Source: Uranotaenia lowii
Taxonomy: Eukaryota > Arthropoda > Insecta > Diptera > Culicidae
DNA: 64,000 nucleotides
Direction: 5' to 3'
NCBI RefSeq assembly: GCF_029784155.1
Contig: NC_073693.1
Span: 355,016,591 to 355,080,590, forward strand
Position 1 is the first letter of the stretch. Every line of letters starts with the position of its first letter. The notes under the pieces were generated by a model. It saw only the letters and a list, made by a program, of their open reading frames with translations. It was not told the origin of the DNA and made no database searches. Shown in pieces: positions 46,235 to 58,009 of this stretch. A program made the position numbers and the translations under genes.

Positions 46235-46834
46235 CAGACCCCGTTCGTTTTTGGCAACATGCCCGAACATTTTGTGTTGCCAAAATCGAATGTTGCCAAA
46301 TTCGAACGGTTTTTTTCTGAAACTTTTTTCTCTTATTTTTACAAAACAACTATTTTTATTATCATTAACGTTATTTTAAGTCAATTTCCGACCATTTTTA
46401 GTTTTTTTATAGTTTTTTTCTCAGGTTTTTGATGCATTTTGCACTACTTTTGTTTTGTTTATAATCTTTGTTATTTTTTGTCATTTTTGCTGTTTTTGTC
46501 ATTCGTTATCATTTTTAAGACGATTTTGACATTTTTAGTCTTTTGTTTGTATTTGTTTTTGATTTTTTTTTAAATTTTCATCTTTTTGTAATTTTTGAGT
46601 ACTTAATAATTTTTTTAAAAAACTTTTGTTTTTGTTGTTGTATTCTATCACCATTTCTGAACGCAAAAACGTTTTTTTGATGTTTTTCTAAAATATATTG
46701 GTCCTGTTATAGAGAAAACTAAAAGGTAATGTCGCTGCGAAAAACCGTTCGATTTTGGCACATGTGCCAAAATCGGATGTTGCCAAAATCGAATGTTGCC
46801 AAAATCGAATGTTGCTAAAAACGAACGGGGTCTG
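46235..46834. mobile_element. TA-flanked MITE, CAGACCCCGTTCG ends
   Basis: The ends CAGACCCCGTTCGTTTTT are inverted copies (25 of 26 bases agree over the first 26). TA lies outside each end (46233-46234 and 46835-46836). Subterminal GCCAAAATCGAATGTT words repeat several times, and CGAACGGTTTTT recurs about 80 bases in from each end. The 600-bp interior is T-rich and has no transposase. The TA site points to the Tc1/mariner/pogo superfamily. Confidence 0.9.
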
Positions 46835-46846
46835 TACCTGAATTAA

Positions 46847-47572
46847 GGGGGGAGTAGGGTCCAACGGGTAAAAAAAACACAATATTCACGAATTTTTTTA
46901 GAGCTATCGTTCAAACAAATGTATTCAAATTTTTTGCATTATACAAAACATTGTTAAAAGAACATTTAGTAATTTTTTCGTAGAAAAATATTGAAAAATG
47001 AGCCGGTGACGGAGCACTTTCGAGGATGCCTTCTAGAAAACAGGATTTGAGGTGGACACTGTATCTCAGCACAGAATCATCTGAAGTCGAAAAATCAGAG
47101 CAAAATATTTTTGGTAGATGTTTTTCTGGACCCTAACGATTTTATTCAACTTTATAAAAAATTTATGAAATTGTTATGGCTGTTTGAAGTAAAAACTACG
47201 ATTTTTCACGAAAAAATCAGCCATTTTTTATCTGTAAAATCTCCCCAAAGTAAAAAAAAAGAAAAGAAAACCGTTGGGGTTTGGTATTTTATATGTAGAA
47301 AATATGTTCTAAATTTGAAAAGAATCGGTGAAGTAGTTTTTAAATGACGATGTCCACTGACTTTAAAAATGTGCTTTCGAGGAAAACGCGCTTGAAGTTT
47401 CTGCGTTTGAAGTCTTGCAGTATTAGATAAGAGGATATAAAGGCCTATAATTTCTACAGTTTTGATTCGATTGACTTGAAAATTTAACACAACATTCTTG
47501 AAATGTTTTACAATAAGAAAATAAAAAATAAAAAAAATCGATTTTTTGAAAGTGTAAGATCCTACTCTCCCC
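46847..47572. mobile_element. TTAA-flanked MITE
   Basis: The ends GGGGGGAGTAGGGTC and, inverted, GGGGAGAGTAGGATC agree at 13 of 15 bases. TTAA lies outside both (46843-46846 and 47573-47576). The TTAA site is the hallmark of piggyBac-type insertion and of several mosquito MITE families. The 726-bp interior encodes no transposase. It starts only a few bases after the element ending at 46834. Confidence 0.88.
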
Positions 47573-47576
47573 TTAA

Positions 47577-48298
47577 CCAAAGTGTCGTGTCTTTCTTCGC
47601 TTGATTTCTGATTGAAAGATCACTTACAGTGCCTATTTTTGCACAACCCGTTTTCTTTGCTTGGGAGTAAGGTCAGGCATATTCAGATTTCTTCGCGAGA
47701 AACGACAAAAGATAACAACGCTTACTTCACTTGGATGTAAACAACAGTACGCAGCCATAATTTTGTTGAACACTACACGGTTTTTGAAATTACGGTCAAT
47801 TTATAGTGTATTTATAATTATCGGAGCAGTCTATACTTAGGCAAAAACTACGGTGAATCCATGCACCAGGCCCGTGCGAAGGACCTGCCCATGGGGGGGG
47901 GGTTTTGAAATTCAAATTTTGCTAAAAATAATATCAATATGCAAAATACATAATAAATAATAAAATGAATTTCTAAAACCATTTCATTACTCATAGTTAT
48001 CACAAACTCACAAAAAAAAAAACTATAAATAATATATAAAAACCCGATTTAATACACTTAACAGTGGATTGGAGGCTTTCTTACAGAGTGTAAATTATCT
48101 TTGAAAACATATGACACAATGATGGATTTCTTATTTCTGAATTATATATGATTTATCTATAAAAAAGATAATAATTAAAGAAATTCGAAAGCAAAATTAC
48201 CAAACTCAATATTAAAAAAGGTGGCCAGTACGTTTTTTGGGGGATAAGCGAACTGATAATCAACAAGTTCATTTACTCTCAAAATAATTCAAACTGTT
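47577..48298. other. Non-coding stretch with a 10-G run
   Basis: CCAGGCCCGTGCGAAGGA at 47866-47883 is the exact inverse of 35956-35973. It is followed by CCTGCCCAT and ten G at 47893-47902. The rest is AT-rich and featureless. Confidence 0.6.
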
Positions 48299-48500
48299 TA
48301 AGTTTGAGAGCCTCGTTTCTCGACGCTCACTAGTGGTCAAGGGGTTAGCCTCCTACACTCTCATGATAGATGGCGTAGGATCGATTCTCTGCTGTATGAT
48401 GAACTTTTTGTCAAATTTTCGATCGCCTCGTAATTAATTTAGCGATTGCTGGCTACTGCTGCTGAGCAAATGGCTACTTTTTTTGGAGCCAACATAAGCC
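48299..48500 (+). mobile_element. tRNA-derived SINE, family B, copy 1
   Basis: AGTTTGAGAGCC leads, then TAGTGGTCAAGGGGTTAGC (box A-like, as in Leu/Ser tRNAs), and about 30 bases later GTAGGATCGATTCTC (box B-like). The body continues with AATTTTCGATCGCCTC and GCGATTGCTGG and ends at GGAGCCAACATAAGC. It matches 54042-54247 over its whole length. Confidence 0.82.
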
Positions 48501-49542
48501 AAAATTTAACAAAATGCATCCTCTCAAGATACTTTATATAGTTTTTACTGCTGCTTACAAGGATATCTAATACAAAAATTAACCGTTTCCGTCTTGTGAT
48601 CTGGTTTTTCCTCAAGAAAACTAACTCATGTCCACATAATTATGGTTGAAGCTAGTATATCATAAATTATGCTTGACTTTAAAAAAGGAAAAAAATGACG
48701 GATTAAAAAAATCAACTGGAAAAATATTCCCTGTCTTAGTAGGAAAATTCTGGTTCGAAAAAATCTTGTTGGAAGGCTGTTTCTATTTTTAACTCGGGTT
48801 GGTGGCAGAGGACAAGCCTCGTGGTCACCATTTGCTGCATTGATGAATTATCAAAAAGAGAAATTCATGAAAGAGAATCGTAAGTTACCATAACACTATG
48901 AAGCTTTGAAGCAATTTCTGAGTCCAAGTCCTTAATATGAATTTAGATTTGTAATCTGAATTCTGATTTTGGAATCTTATTGAATACCGATTTTTCAAAC
49001 ATATTTAAACTGCCTTTTTGAAAAACTTGAACTTCAGAAGAACAAATTGGCTCAGGGTGAGCAAAATAATTTGAATCAAATATCGTGATTTCATTTTGAA
49101 ATATGAATCTGTAATCAGGAATCTAGTTTTGATCAATGAATAATTCTAAAATCAGAATTCGGAACTGTGAACAAAATTAATCTGAAAACTGAATTCTGAA
49201 TCTAAATTATCAGATGAATTTTAAATCCGAATTTCTATCCTGAGCCCGATCTGTATGTTGAATCCGAAACCTGAACTATGAATCTAAATTTTCAATGTGA
49301 ATTAAAATTTTAGACCGGAAATCCTAAATCTGTATACAGAATTCAGGGCCAAAATGAAGATTTGGAATTTAAATTTTCAATATTAGTTCAGAATTTGAAT
49401 CTGAAACTATGTCAATTGTGAACTCAATTTCTTAATAAGATTTTGAATACTGAATCTGCATTTAAATTCTAAATGTGGAATATGAATAAAACTTTTGAAT
49501 CCATATGAATCCAGAGTCCGAGTTTACACTTTAAAGTTGATT
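48501..49542. repeat. Decayed GAATCT-type simple-sequence region
   Basis: From about 48950 the DNA is a loose mixture of GAATCTGAA, TTTGAAT and TCTGAATTC words with no strict period. It looks like a very old, diverged simple repeat. No coding capacity. Confidence 0.65.
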
Positions 49543-50895
49543 TTTTTGTCAATCCGATTGATGAATCTGAATCTGAGAATTTAATTTGTACTTATCTGAA
49601 TTCTAAGTTCAACACATTGAGCTTGATATCTATTCTGTGTTCATTTTATAGATCTGAATCAGAATTGTGAAACTGACTTATAAATCTGATTTTAATTTCC
49701 ATAGCATTTGAATTTAAATTCTAAAATGAGCTTATTTTCTATTCTTTTATTCCGATTTTTTTATCTGAATTTGAGATATTAATTTGAATCTGAATAAAAA
49801 TTCTGAACCTGATCTCTATTCTAAATCCGATTAATGAATCTAAATCAGAATTCCAAACCGAACAAATAAATCGGAATCTAAATCTCGTGTCTGAAGATAA
49901 ATTTACAACCTGAATTGTATTGCGAATCCAATATCGGAATCTGAACCTAACATTTTATCAATTTATTGCCATTAAGTAAAGCCAAAAAAAAAATCTAATT
50001 CTGAATGAAGGAATTAACTAAACTGAATTTGGATGTTATATTTTAAGTTTAAAAATTAAAATTAATACTAACATGTTATTCAGAATCTGAACTGGTATCA
50101 ACATCCTTCGAATTCAGTATCTGAAATTCTGATACTGAATTGTGACTTCGAATTCTTAAAACTATTAGGAATAACTAATTTTTTTCTCAATCCGATTGAT
50201 GAATCTGAATTTGAGATTTAAATTTGAATTTAAATTCTGAGTTCAAAACATTGAACCTGATATCTATTCGAAGTTCAATTTATAGTTCTGAATCATAATT
50301 GTGAAACTGACTTCTAAATCTGATTTTAATTTCCATAGCATTTGAATTTAAAATCTGAAACAAGAACTTTTAAATCGAAATTTTGATTGCATTCTGAGCA
50401 CAAATCGGCACTCTGAGCCTGAGCTCTTTTTTAAATATTTTATTTTGATTTTTAAATGTTAATTTAAATCTGAATTACTAATTCGAATTATGATTTACAA
50501 TTTTCAATATGAATTCTGAATCTGAATTTTAACTCTGAGCCTGATCTCTACTCTAAATCCGATTTATGATTCTAAATCAGAATTCTGAATCTAACTAATA
50601 AATCGGAATCTAAATCTAATGTCTGAAGATAAATTTACAACCTGAATTGTATTACGAATCCAATATCGGAATCTGAACCTAAAATTTTATCAATTTATTG
50701 TTATTAAGTAAAGCTAAAAAAATTCTAATTCTGAATGAATGAATTAACGAAATTGAATCTGGATGTTATATTTTAAGTTTTGAATTAAAATTTATACTAA
50801 CATGTTATTCAGAATCTGAACTTGTATGAACGTTCTTCGAATTCAGTATCTGAAATTCTGATACTGGATTGTGACTTCGAATTCTTAATTCTATA
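49543..50895 (+). repeat. Two-copy tandem duplication of a 0.63-0.73 kb unit
   Basis: Unit 1 begins at about 49543 (GTCAATCCGATTGATGAATC) and unit 2 at about 50175 (TCAATCCGATTGATGAATC). Markers recur in order: CTGATTTTAATTTCCATAGC (about 49686 and 50318), GAAGATAAATTTACAACCTG (about 49893 and 50625), and GATGTTATATTTTAAGTTT (about 50031 and 50763). Offsets grow from 632 to 732, so unit 2 gained about 100 bases. Divergence by eye is around one base in ten. Confidence 0.85.
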
Positions 50896-52064
50896 TGGAA
50901 TTACTGATGCATGCTGTTGCATAAACGAAAAATAGAAATTCTAAATATGAAATCAAAATAAAATTCGAGTCCTGAATTTGAATTATGAATCTGATATCAA
51001 TTATTGTGATTTCTGATTTCCGTAGCAGTTTGTTACTTTCCAAAAAAAATCCTTAAAAAATCTTTTTTTTTTACCTTTCCATTCCGGTTTTTATGTCCTG
51101 CTCGGGTGTAGTTTATGTACGCGACGAATCTTCAAAACAGGTCACCGTTAACAAAATCGCCCGTCCGCTATAGTCACTCAAATGCAAAGGGGTTGACTTC
51201 TCATACAGCTAAAAACACTTTTCCCCCAATTAGCGAATCTATTTTTGGTTCCAAGGTCATCAAAGAAAATCCTTCAATTCATATCCGATGATAGATGTCT
51301 ATTCACGATTTTTCCCAATTATCGTTTTCTTTCTATTGGCGAGAGTTATCCATCGATAAACCTAAAAAGATACAAACAAAATACCCCGAACCCTCCCCAT
51401 AGACGTTCCATTAAAAACAAAACATTGTATTCGATACAGTTTAATAACCTGGCAAAAAAACTTCTGGAACCAAATAGCAGCTTCTTCCCGTCCATCGTCC
51501 GAATATTTTTGGAGGATATCTGGTCAAATTGGAGTCCTTTTGATGACCAGAAATCTCCGTCGGCAGCAAAAACAGCAGTCGCACGCAAAAATTCTTTCCA
51601 CTTTTTCGTTTGTTTTGGTCCGTGTGGGGTACGTTCAGAGAAGTGGGTGAAACGAGTGTGTCATGTCGGTAGGTGTGTTCAGTGTTAATTTATACAAAAA
51701 GATTTATTCTCATTTTCTTTCGGAAGAATGAAAATTGATGAAATTTATTTTCGCGTTCGTTGTTCACATGAAGCGTTTTCTGGTCAATCAGGACTAGTGT
51801 AGCGTCGAAAAGGTTACTATCATGTTTGTTTGTTCACATGAGACGTTTTCCGAACATAAGGATCTAGTGTAGTTTCAGTGCGACAAACCGATGATTTGCG
51901 AAGTTTACAATTTCAATTGACAGTAGGTTATAATGTTTAATTTGAATGAGGAATTCAAATCTAATAATGATTTAGATTTAGATTTTGAATTCTGATACTG
52001 GATTCTGATTCCAAATTGGAAAAATAAGCCAAGTGAAAACATTTATTGAAGATTTTAAACAAAA
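50896..52064. other. Spacer with GC-richer island and a short diverged direct repeat
   Basis: The frame at 51245-51688 (147 residues) has no recognised domain. At about 51761-51808 and 51834-51880 the words GTTCACATGA, CGTTTTC and CTAGTGTAG repeat with a period of about 73 bases. Otherwise nothing. Confidence 0.45.
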
Positions 52065-52685
52065 AATTTAAAGTGCTTACAGGCAACTTTTAATAAGAAT
52101 ATAGAAAATCCCATCTTCCCCCGGAGCTTTCATATTTTAAATTTTTTGAAAATCAACTTAAGTTTATCAATATTTGTCCCACAAGAACTTTCAAATACAT
52201 TTTGTTAAGAAAGAATATCATAAAATTCTAGGGAAATTTGAGCATCAATCGGACTTACAACGTTTAAATTAAAATCATGAGCAGACTGAAACTGTTAAGC
52301 TAGTTTTGTAGCTTTTTCTGCATTAGTTAAAAGATGTTTATCCCCATCTTTCAAAGTAGGAATTGGCTTCTGGGGCTTTTCCAGAATTTTAGTTAATTTC
52401 CAAAATGGCTTTAAGTAGGGTCTTATGTCCTCTACTGCTTTGAAAAATTTTCATTACGAATCAAATTTAACGACGTTTGATCTCGTTTTGAAGGTCGCAA
52501 TAAATAAATTTTAAATAAGGATATCTAGTTCGTTGATATCGGCGCCGACGAATGTTTTTCAGTCGTATCAAAAACTGAAGATCATCATCGATCAAAGATT
52601 GACTAAATTTTTGTTTAACTTTAGGTATTGAAGCGGTTTTAGCATTGACTATTGAAGTTGTCAAATTTCCTACAGCCAAATCGAA
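52065..52685 (-). pseudogene. Jockey-type non-LTR element, linker fragment
   Basis: Minus strand reads LIDDDLQFLIRLKNIRRRRYQ, RTRYPYLKFIYCDLQNEIKRR, then AVEDIRPYLKPFWKLTKILE, PQKPIPTLKDGDKHLLTNAE, then KATKLA with a stop, HDFNLNVVSPIDAQISLEFY and finally KLRGKMGFSIFLF-like sequence where KAPGxDGI is expected. This order (arginine-rich linker, FWKLTK, disordered stretch, KAPG start of the polymerase) is that of insect Jockey-superfamily ORF2. Stops and a frameshift show that it is dead. Only the linker remains. Confidence 0.75.
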
Positions 52686-54041
52686 ATTGACTTAGTTGGA
52701 ATTATTTTTTTTTTTGAATCCTCATGTTGATTCTGAATGCTTATCCTGTACAGAACTCTGAATTCGAAAGCTTCCAAAAATATGTAATTTTATATAATCG
52801 GTTTTTATTAGTTTCGATTTGTCATTCCAAATAGAAATTCAACTGAAAAAGTCATTTCATTAAAAAATCAATGATGAATTCCATACTTTACACACAGCTT
52901 ATTCTCGTTAATGCATTCGTGACCCATTTTTAACTCCTGAAAGTAGGCTCATTGTTACATCCAAGAACATAGTTGAGATGCCGCGTTCTTTGAACAGAAG
53001 AAGGAACAAAAAAAAATTCTGGGTGTCAGGTCTTAATTCTGAAACTTAATTCTGAGTCCGAATTCTGAATCTTTAAAGATTGTTTAAGAATGTTTATTTG
53101 AATAAATTTACATGAATCATATACTTCAAAACAATTGAATGAGGTCAAATAAAATCTTCAAATTATTCAAAATCATTTTTAACCTATTTATTGGAATTTG
53201 GAATTTATTGAAAATCTGAACTCTAAATTTCAATTCTTCATCTAAATCCTTTTCTATGAATTTAAATGTTAATTCTGAATGTCATGTCTGTACAGAAATC
53301 TTAATTCGAAAGCTTAATTTTAAAAAAAAAGATTTATTAGTTTCGAATCCTCATTCTTAATAGTAATTCAGTGGTAGAATTCATTTCATAAAACATATAT
53401 CCAAGAACATTGTGCCGGCGGTGCCGCGTTCTTCAAACAGAAGAAACAGAAAAAAAACGGTTAAAATTTCAATTTTTCTACTATCAGCACATGTGCTTTG
53501 TCCGGTAAAAATGAACTCTGGATGGTTATTAAAAGCAACCCCTGTCCATATGGTGTTTGAAATCAACCTCGGCAAAGTTTGATGAAAAAAATGATATCAG
53601 ATCTGATTTCTGAAACTGAATTATGAATCTGGATTCTGAACCTTAATCCTGATTTGAAACTTTTCTCAAACATAATTCTGTCTCACTTAAAAAAGGTTTA
53701 AAAAGCGAGGTTGCGTATATGAGGATTTGACACTCGAGCCAATCAAACCAAAACTCAACAACAACAACAAAAAGCGTGGCTCAGAAAAAATCTTCTAATC
53801 ATTTCCCTTCCATGCATTTTTTCTGTGCGGATGCGCTGTTTTGCCGACACCCGGCTCTCTGAAGGGAAAGCTGCGGTTATGATTGACTTGCCCAAAGCCG
53901 CCATTTGCTGTATTGAAAAGCAATGAAAAAGGAGAAATCAAAAAAGAGCCAGAAAATATCGGCGGGACCGACACACCGCAAACCGGCCAAGGCACCAGAA
54001 CGGTGCAACTGAGTTTGACCATCAACATATTTCAAAGTGCT
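52686..54041. other. Non-coding stretch
   Basis: Decayed GAATTC/TCTGAA words to about 53690, then a slightly GC-richer part (53690-54030). An AACAACAACAAC run lies at 53757-53770. The minus-strand frames there show no domain. Confidence 0.5.
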
Positions 54042-54247
54042 CAAGTTTGAGAGCCACATTTCTCGACGCTCACTAGTGGTCAAAGGGTTAGCTCTCTGAA
54101 CTCTCATGATGGATGTCGTGGGGTCGATTCTCGGCTGATTGTTGAACTTTTTGACAAATTTTCGATCGCCTCTGTAATTAATTTAGCGATTGCTGGTTAC
54201 TGCTGCTGAGCAACAAATGGCTACCTTTTTTGGAGCCAACGTAAGCA
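54042..54247 (+). mobile_element. tRNA-derived SINE, family B, copy 2
   Basis: Full-length match to 48299-48500: TCAAGTTTGAGAGCC, TAGTGGTCAAAGGGTTAGC (box A-like), GTGGGGTCGATTCTC (box B-like), AATTTTCGATCGCCTC, GCGATTGCTGG and the end GGAGCCAACGTAAGC. Same orientation as copy 1, 5.7 kb away. Divergence is around one base in ten. Confidence 0.82.
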
Positions 54248-55697
54248 AGATATGTTCTATGGAATAGAAAATTTTTAAACAATTTTGTTTTTTTTTTTGG
54301 TTTTGAGATAGGTCCTACAGGAACAAAAATCCAATTTTTTGATACTAAATTCATCAAAATCGTGAAACCTAGAATAGGAGTTAATGTGTTAAGAACGTTT
54401 TTATGGAACATACAAATTCCCGGACATCATCGTAACTCGTCGAGCTGAGTCGATTGGTACCTATAAAGTGGGGTCTTGGACCCTTAATTAATGATATCCC
54501 CAACTGACCGTTCCCTATGCCTTTCTGTAAGAAAGCCAAAAAATAAATTATAAATTCTAAACGAAATCACAATGAAAGTTTCAAATCAATTATATTTTTG
54601 GTAAGTCATTGATGATTTTTTCAATATGTTGGTGCTTATTCTGAACAAGAAATATATCTAAAAATAATTTTTTAGCAGTCCTGTTTCGAAATTTGAAATT
54701 AATTTTCCAAAAACACACATTTAGAAAAAAAAATTGAATTTTTAAATAAATGTCAGATCAGGTTAAAAATAAACCGTGATTAATTGCTAGGAAATTAACA
54801 ATTATTTTTGTTTATTTTTCATCTCATTTAACATTTCTATTCTTCATTTTCAACTGAAAGGTTTTTGGAAAAATTCCGCCGTGATGTTATGAATTTGAAA
54901 AAAATATAATTGCGATGTAAAATGTGAATTTTTGATTGGGAAAAAATTAAAGGTTTATTTTTACTAGAACACTTAAAATTCAGAATTGTAAAACATAGAA
55001 AATCTTATCAAAATTATTCATAAAAAATTAAAAAGTCTGAATTTAAAATGCGGTAAATTTATTTAAAAACTAAAAAAAACTGTACTTTCAAATTCGATAA
55101 AAAAAAGACTCAAAAGACAAGTTTTTAACCATTAAAGAAGGATTTTTTTCAGTAAACATATCTTACCATTATAAAAACTTATTTATAGAATTCAATTGAT
55201 AACTCAAGGGAGAAGCATTTTGGTGCTTATGTCTTAAAGATTGATTTATTAGATTTAAGTGTCCTGAACTCGAATCTTTTGTCAAATTTGGACCATCACA
55301 TTTAGTTTTGTGATACTGAGTTTCGAAATGTGTCAGTTTTAAGTGAAATCAGTTATAGATAACTGATTAACTATCAAACCTTAATTTAAGATAACATCTG
55401 ATTCTGATTTTGTTTATTATGCTTCATTCTTTAAAGAATAGTATTTTGATGATGATGCATTATTTAAAAAAGTGAAACTAAACATTCCTTAAAAAATTGG
55501 AAAAATATGATTAGGCACCTACAAGTATTTTTGATATTACTGCACAAAGTTATAAAAAACTTGATTTCATTTAACAAACTTGTTGAAATCCGCCAAACGA
55601 TTAGAATTATGCTTTGAAAAAAAAAACTAAAATTGAATTTGGTTTAAAACTTCTCTAAAAATTCGTGTTATGAGGAAAAGTAAAAAAAAAATAGAAA
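54248..55697. other. AT-rich non-coding stretch
   Basis: ATCATCGTAACTCGTCGAGC at 54426-54445 followed by GAGTCGATTGG and GCCTTTCTGTAAGAAAGCC near 54540 looks like a dispersed mosquito repeat, but only one copy is here. The rest is featureless. Confidence 0.4.
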
Positions 55698-55802
55698 CTG
55701 ATAGGTATAACTTTTTTCGCAAAAAAAACTGATATAACTTTTTTCGCAAAAAAAACTGATATAACTTTTTTCGAAAAAAAAACTGATATAACTTTTTTCG
55801 CA
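55698..55802 (+). repeat. 27-bp tandem repeat, four copies
   Basis: The unit CTGATATAACTTTTTTCG plus CAAAAAAAA is repeated about four times with few changes. The first copy carries a small insertion (CTGATAGGTATAAC). The copies are almost identical, so the expansion is recent. Confidence 0.92.
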
Positions 55803-57060
55803 GAACTCAAAACAACTTGAAGTTGTTGAGTTCTGCAACTTGAAAATTTAATTTCAAAATGTTATGTTTTTGTTTTAAAGTGCAACACATTCTAAAATTA
55901 TTACAATTTATTTTCAAAAGTTATTCCAATAACGAAAGCTGATAGAAAAATTTAACATTTAAGATTCAGGGCAGCCAAAATAGTCAAAATCACGTTTCAA
56001 ATTCATTGCACCACGGAAAACTGTAAATTTTGAGACCTTAGGTACTTTATCAAAACCCTTTTTAAATGCGAAGTTGAGCGTTGAGAAGAGCAAGAAACAA
56101 ATTTTAAATGAGGCTGAATTTGGTTTCTTGAAGAATATTTCATCTCAACATAGCATTTGTAATGTCATAAGCTTTTTTTTAAATCAAAAGATTTGGTTTA
56201 AAGTAGAGGATAAAAGATTTTAGATTTCTTTTGCTAATTCAGTGAACCCTCGTGAGAGGTAAACACCTGGTGTTCAACTTTTCGATGTATGAAATTAGTA
56301 TTCAATGAATTAATATGTCAAGTTTAGAGTTTTAATACAAAAAGTTAATTGAATTGCAAATCGAAATTTACAACCAGAAATGAGTTTCAACTCGTGAACG
56401 TCAAAAAGTGTCTTAAAATGAAATGTCTCAAGCCAGAGTGATTGAACGCTTAATTCCGCGCGAGTCAAATTTCTGACTTAGGTACTTGTCAAAACATATT
56501 TTTAAATACCTTTTAAGATCAAATAATTCCCGGATACTACGGTGAATATTTTACTTGAAAAAAAAATCTCCTTGGGGGGGGGGGGGGGGTAAAACCCCTA
56601 AAAATACCCACTTAATTGCCAGAAATAATAACGAATTAGTATTTCAAATTTTCTAGAACTTGCCGAATTAATTTATTCTTAAGCGCCAATGTAACTAAAA
56701 CAGCTAAATAAAATCTTAAATTGGGGATAAAAACGCCTTTATTGAAGATATTGGTTTGAAAACCGGGCTCCGTAAGAGTGATTTCAGACCTCTGTTCAAT
56801 ATTAACTTTATGAAATTTAGGCAAATGCGCTAGGGTTTCAAAAATTAGAATAGTTGAACTCGTGAATAGTTTAACTCAGTTACACACACTGGGAGTTTTG
56901 ATTTATGCTCTGAAGAATTCGTTCCACTCTAATCCTATGTAGGTTTTGCTGTTTCGGTAGTTTATCATACAAAGACACTTTCATCTAAAATTTCGAACAA
57001 AATGCTTCGAAATACAAAGATAACAAGTACATGTACGAACTTACCGCTCCGGACATGTTT
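55803..57060. other. AT-rich non-coding stretch with a 16-G run
   Basis: Sixteen consecutive G occur at 56574-56589, beside TAAAACCCCTA. No gene is visible. The minus frame at 56636-56824 is unrecognised. Confidence 0.6.
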
Positions 57061-57071
57061 TTACATCAATA

Positions 57072-57115
57072 AAGCCCTTACCTGAAAATAGAAAAAAAAA
57101 CTTGAATTGGAAATT
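57072..57115 (-). promoter_or_regulatory. Candidate recursive splice site, minus strand
   Basis: On the minus strand AAGTTTTTTTTTCTATTTTCAG is read, beginning as CAAG TTTTTTTTTCTATTTTCAG, and is followed directly by GTAAGGGC. The AG/GT junction is between 57082 and 57081. A strong 3' splice site and a strong 5' splice site meet with no exon, as near 8720 on the same strand, 48 kb downstream in that orientation. Confidence 0.5.
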
Positions 57116-58009
57116 GGAATAAATAATTGCGGCTATTGAACTTTGAACATCTGTATGTATACTTCGTTCAAGTAAACATAGGTTGATTACACAACAATTG
57201 AAAATAAAACATAAGGTACCGTAGATTTATTGAGGGATCTTTCATCATAGCTATTTAAAAGAAACACATTTTTGTTTTGTAAAATACCTCTCCAAATCCT
57301 CGGTTTGTGGGCTGGAAATTCCCAGCAAATGTTAATTAGATTGTGTGAAATAATCTGATGTTTACAAACACAAAATTGGTTTCACTTTTTGTAAAAAAAA
57401 ATTTAGCAATGTATTGAAGGAATCCAACATGAGTGTCTTCATGTTTAAAAGTTAACAGAAACATGTTTCTGGGGCCACTTTCATTTAAAGATTTTTATTA
57501 TTATTTTAAACACAGCAAAAAACACTCGTGTGAATCGGAATCGTTGCGCTGCAAATAATTGGACCATCTACCTATTTTGTTGTTTTTTTTTTTAATATGT
57601 CTTCAATAAAGATGATAAGAAGATCTCTTTTTTGCAGAAAAATTAATACTATAGAAATCATAAAACTGTTCCTCATGAAAATTTATTTGAGAGAATTCGT
57701 ACTTTCGTGGAAAAGAGGAGTGCTTACTACGACCCGGGTTCTCGGTTTACTCTTATATCCCCTATATCTTAAGTAAACCTTGTAATCGATGTAAAATTAC
57801 CACCCATATTACCTTCCCAAAGTTCAAAAAACGTGAAATTGACACACTAATTTGGATTTCAAGAAGAAATTAATCTGATAAGTAACGTTTCGCAAAATTA
57901 TTACAAACAAGTTTTATAAAGGCTTTGTAGCAGTCTTAATTGATATGTCTAAGAATAACGTTAGCAACGATCGTCTAATGATAGTTATCATCCCATTTAA
58001 TAGCCCGAA
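57116..58009. other. AT-rich non-coding stretch
   Basis: Nothing recognised. Confidence 0.55.

Noticed and set aside
51245..51688. A 147-residue host gene
   Set aside because: No recognised domain, no upstream promoter signs or splice partners; composition follows the local island.
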